Assembly: GCA_009731375.1 (NCBI GenBank)
Contig: BJOX01000042.1
Location: 299,405-363,404 of the forward strand
DNA: 64,000 nt
Reading direction: 5' to 3'
Source: Paulinella micropora
Taxonomy: Eukaryota > Cercozoa > Imbricatea > Euglyphida
Shown here: positions 62,850-64,000 of the stretch, piece by piece
Position numbering within the stretch: position 1 is the stretch's first letter
How the letters are laid out: each line of letters starts with the position of its first letter
Made by a program: the position numbers and the translations under genes
The notes under the pieces: generated by a model
Database searches by the model: none
What the model saw: the letters and a program-made list of their open reading frames with translations, nothing else
What the model was told of the DNA's origin: nothing

Positions 62850-63021
62850 CATTATCATATAACCTCGGCTTAGTGCAGTCTTGCCCTCAGGAGCTCCATC
62901 GGTGGCCCCGATCATCAGGCGAGAGACTGACACGGGGGTGGAGGACCTCGAACAAGGGTATTGGAGGCTTATGTCCGTTGAGGATATGCCATTAGCTGCA
63001 TCAGTACGCCTCAGATATAGT
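62638..63021 (+). repeat. S2 dispersed repeat, two tandem copies (62638-62801, 62858-63021)
   Basis: The two units of about 163 bp are almost identical (TAACCTCGGCTTAGTGCAG to CGCCTCAGATATAGTA), separated by (ATT)n. A third, partial copy lies at 61080-61156. The units are open in one plus frame (MPSGAPSVAPIIRRETDTG), so they may come from the coding end of a longer element. Confidence 0.75.
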
Positions 63022-63066
63022 AAATATCATTATCATCATTATTATTATTATTATTATATCATTATT

Positions 63067-63117
63067 GATGGAGGCGCATGTGCAGAAATGCATCAGCCAT
63101 TGACAGAGAAGCACTAT
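63067..63117 (+). mobile_element. SINE 3' end fragment
   Basis: Only the last 50 bp (GATGGAGGCGCATGTGCAG to GAGAAGCAC), again followed by ATT-type repeats. Confidence 0.65.
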
Positions 63118-63121
63118 TATA

Positions 63122-63159
<38 letters not shown>

Positions 63160-63259
63160 AATATCATTATTACTACTACTACCATCATTATTATTGATCA
63201 ATACCTTGAGATAACCCTCTAGAGTCAGAGGCCCGATGCGATTCCACTACAAAACTAAC

Positions 63260-63706
63260 AAGTATGTATGTATGTATGTATGTATGTATGTATGTATGTA
63301 TGTATGTATGTATGGAGAACGCCACAGAGAAAAAAGACAGATACAAATATAAGGAGAAAAGTAATACAACACTAAAAAAAGACATACACAAATATAAGGA
63401 GAAAGCAAAAGAGAAATAGACAGATGAAAAGATAGAAAAATAGGTAGATAGCAGGGCCACTATATATATATATATGTATGTACATATATATATATGTATG
63501 TATATATATATATACTAAAACGATTTCGGCGAAATATCTTAAAAAGGACATTTTATATATATGTATACATAAATATATATATACATATATATATATATAT
63601 GTATATATATATGTATATATATGTGTGTGTGTAGACGTCCTAGCGGACTCGACTAAAAGGCTAGATAAATAGATAGATAGATAGATAGTTAGATAGATAG
63701 ATAGAT

Positions 63707-63737
<31 letters not shown>

Positions 63738-63833
63738 AGATAGATAGATAGATAGATAGACAGATAGATAGATAGATAGATAGATAGGTAGGTAGGTAGG
63801 TAGGTAGGTAGATAGATAGAAAGATAAAAAAAT

Positions 63834-63867
<34 letters not shown>

Positions 63868-64000
63868 GTAGGTAGATAGGTAGGTAGGTAGATAGATAGA
63901 TAGACAGATAGATGAGAGAGAGAGAGTGTGTGTGTGTGAGAGAGAGAGGGGGGGGGGGGGGGGGGGAGGGGGGGGGGGGGGGGGTGGGGGGGGGGGGGGG
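63260..64000. repeat. GTAT, AT, GATA and poly-G simple sequence at the right end
   Basis: Microsatellites with two short copies of an AAATATAAGGAGAAA phrase at 63345-63405; the window ends in poly-G. Confidence 0.92.

Overview
The window is a draft piece of a large, repeat-rich nuclear genome from an intron-rich eukaryote. Spliceosomal introns, a multi-exon gene for a hyalin-repeat (HYR) protein, a cytochrome P450-like gene, retroelements and (TTAGGG)n DNA all show this. I cannot name the species: a protist or early-branching holozoan would fit, but nothing here is decisive. Nine runs of N, mostly beside homopolymers or dinucleotide repeats, mark assembly gaps. Exon coordinates below come from reading splice sites and phases by eye and have no transcript support.

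1-25.6 kb, minus strand: one giant gene (gene A) with at least 50 exons of about 40-355 nt. Read 5' to 3' (right to left) it encodes a Cys-rich part resembling growth-factor-receptor/furin-type repeats, unassigned exons, an EGF-like exon, and then about 13 HYR modules interrupted by a divergent linker. The C-terminus runs off the left edge and the start was not found. Its introns are filled with GATA/CATA-type microsatellites and hairpin-shaped non-autonomous elements of two abundant families: M1 (CACA(T/G)AAAAG ends, 3-bp target duplications, 9 copies) and M2 (GAGAAGTTCC ends, 2-bp target duplications, 11 copies). The most striking observation is that exon edges (a splice site plus 20-60 nt of exon) have repeatedly been tandemly duplicated together with adjacent microsatellite. 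This is seen at about twelve loci, with up to ten copies each.

25.6-30.1 kb is microsatellite, a gap and unassigned sequence. 30.2-40.5 kb, plus strand: gene B, a P450-like protein with a long Cys-rich, N-glycosylation-site-rich N-terminal extension and a multi-pass membrane C-terminus. Its first intron is about 3.5 kb, but several others appear to be only 31-45 nt.

41.2-46.9 kb, plus strand: a degenerate Penelope-like retroelement bounded by direct terminal repeats. It holds a lysine-rich ORF1, a GIY-YIG nuclease ORF lying upstream of the reverse transcriptase, and a frameshifted reverse transcriptase. 47.8-58.2 kb, minus strand: a complete-looking Ty3/gypsy LTR retrotransposon with about 245-bp LTRs, a CCTA target duplication and four long intact ORFs. 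Its nucleocapsid-like ORF carries a CCCH zinc finger and RGG box instead of CCHC knuckles.

58.2-64 kb: a short open frame, a gap, long simple-sequence tracts ((GAA)n, (TTATG)n, (TATAG)n, (ATT)n), tRNA-derived SINE copies with (ATT)n tails, and a second dispersed repeat. No CRISPR array, rRNA or functional tRNA gene was recognised.
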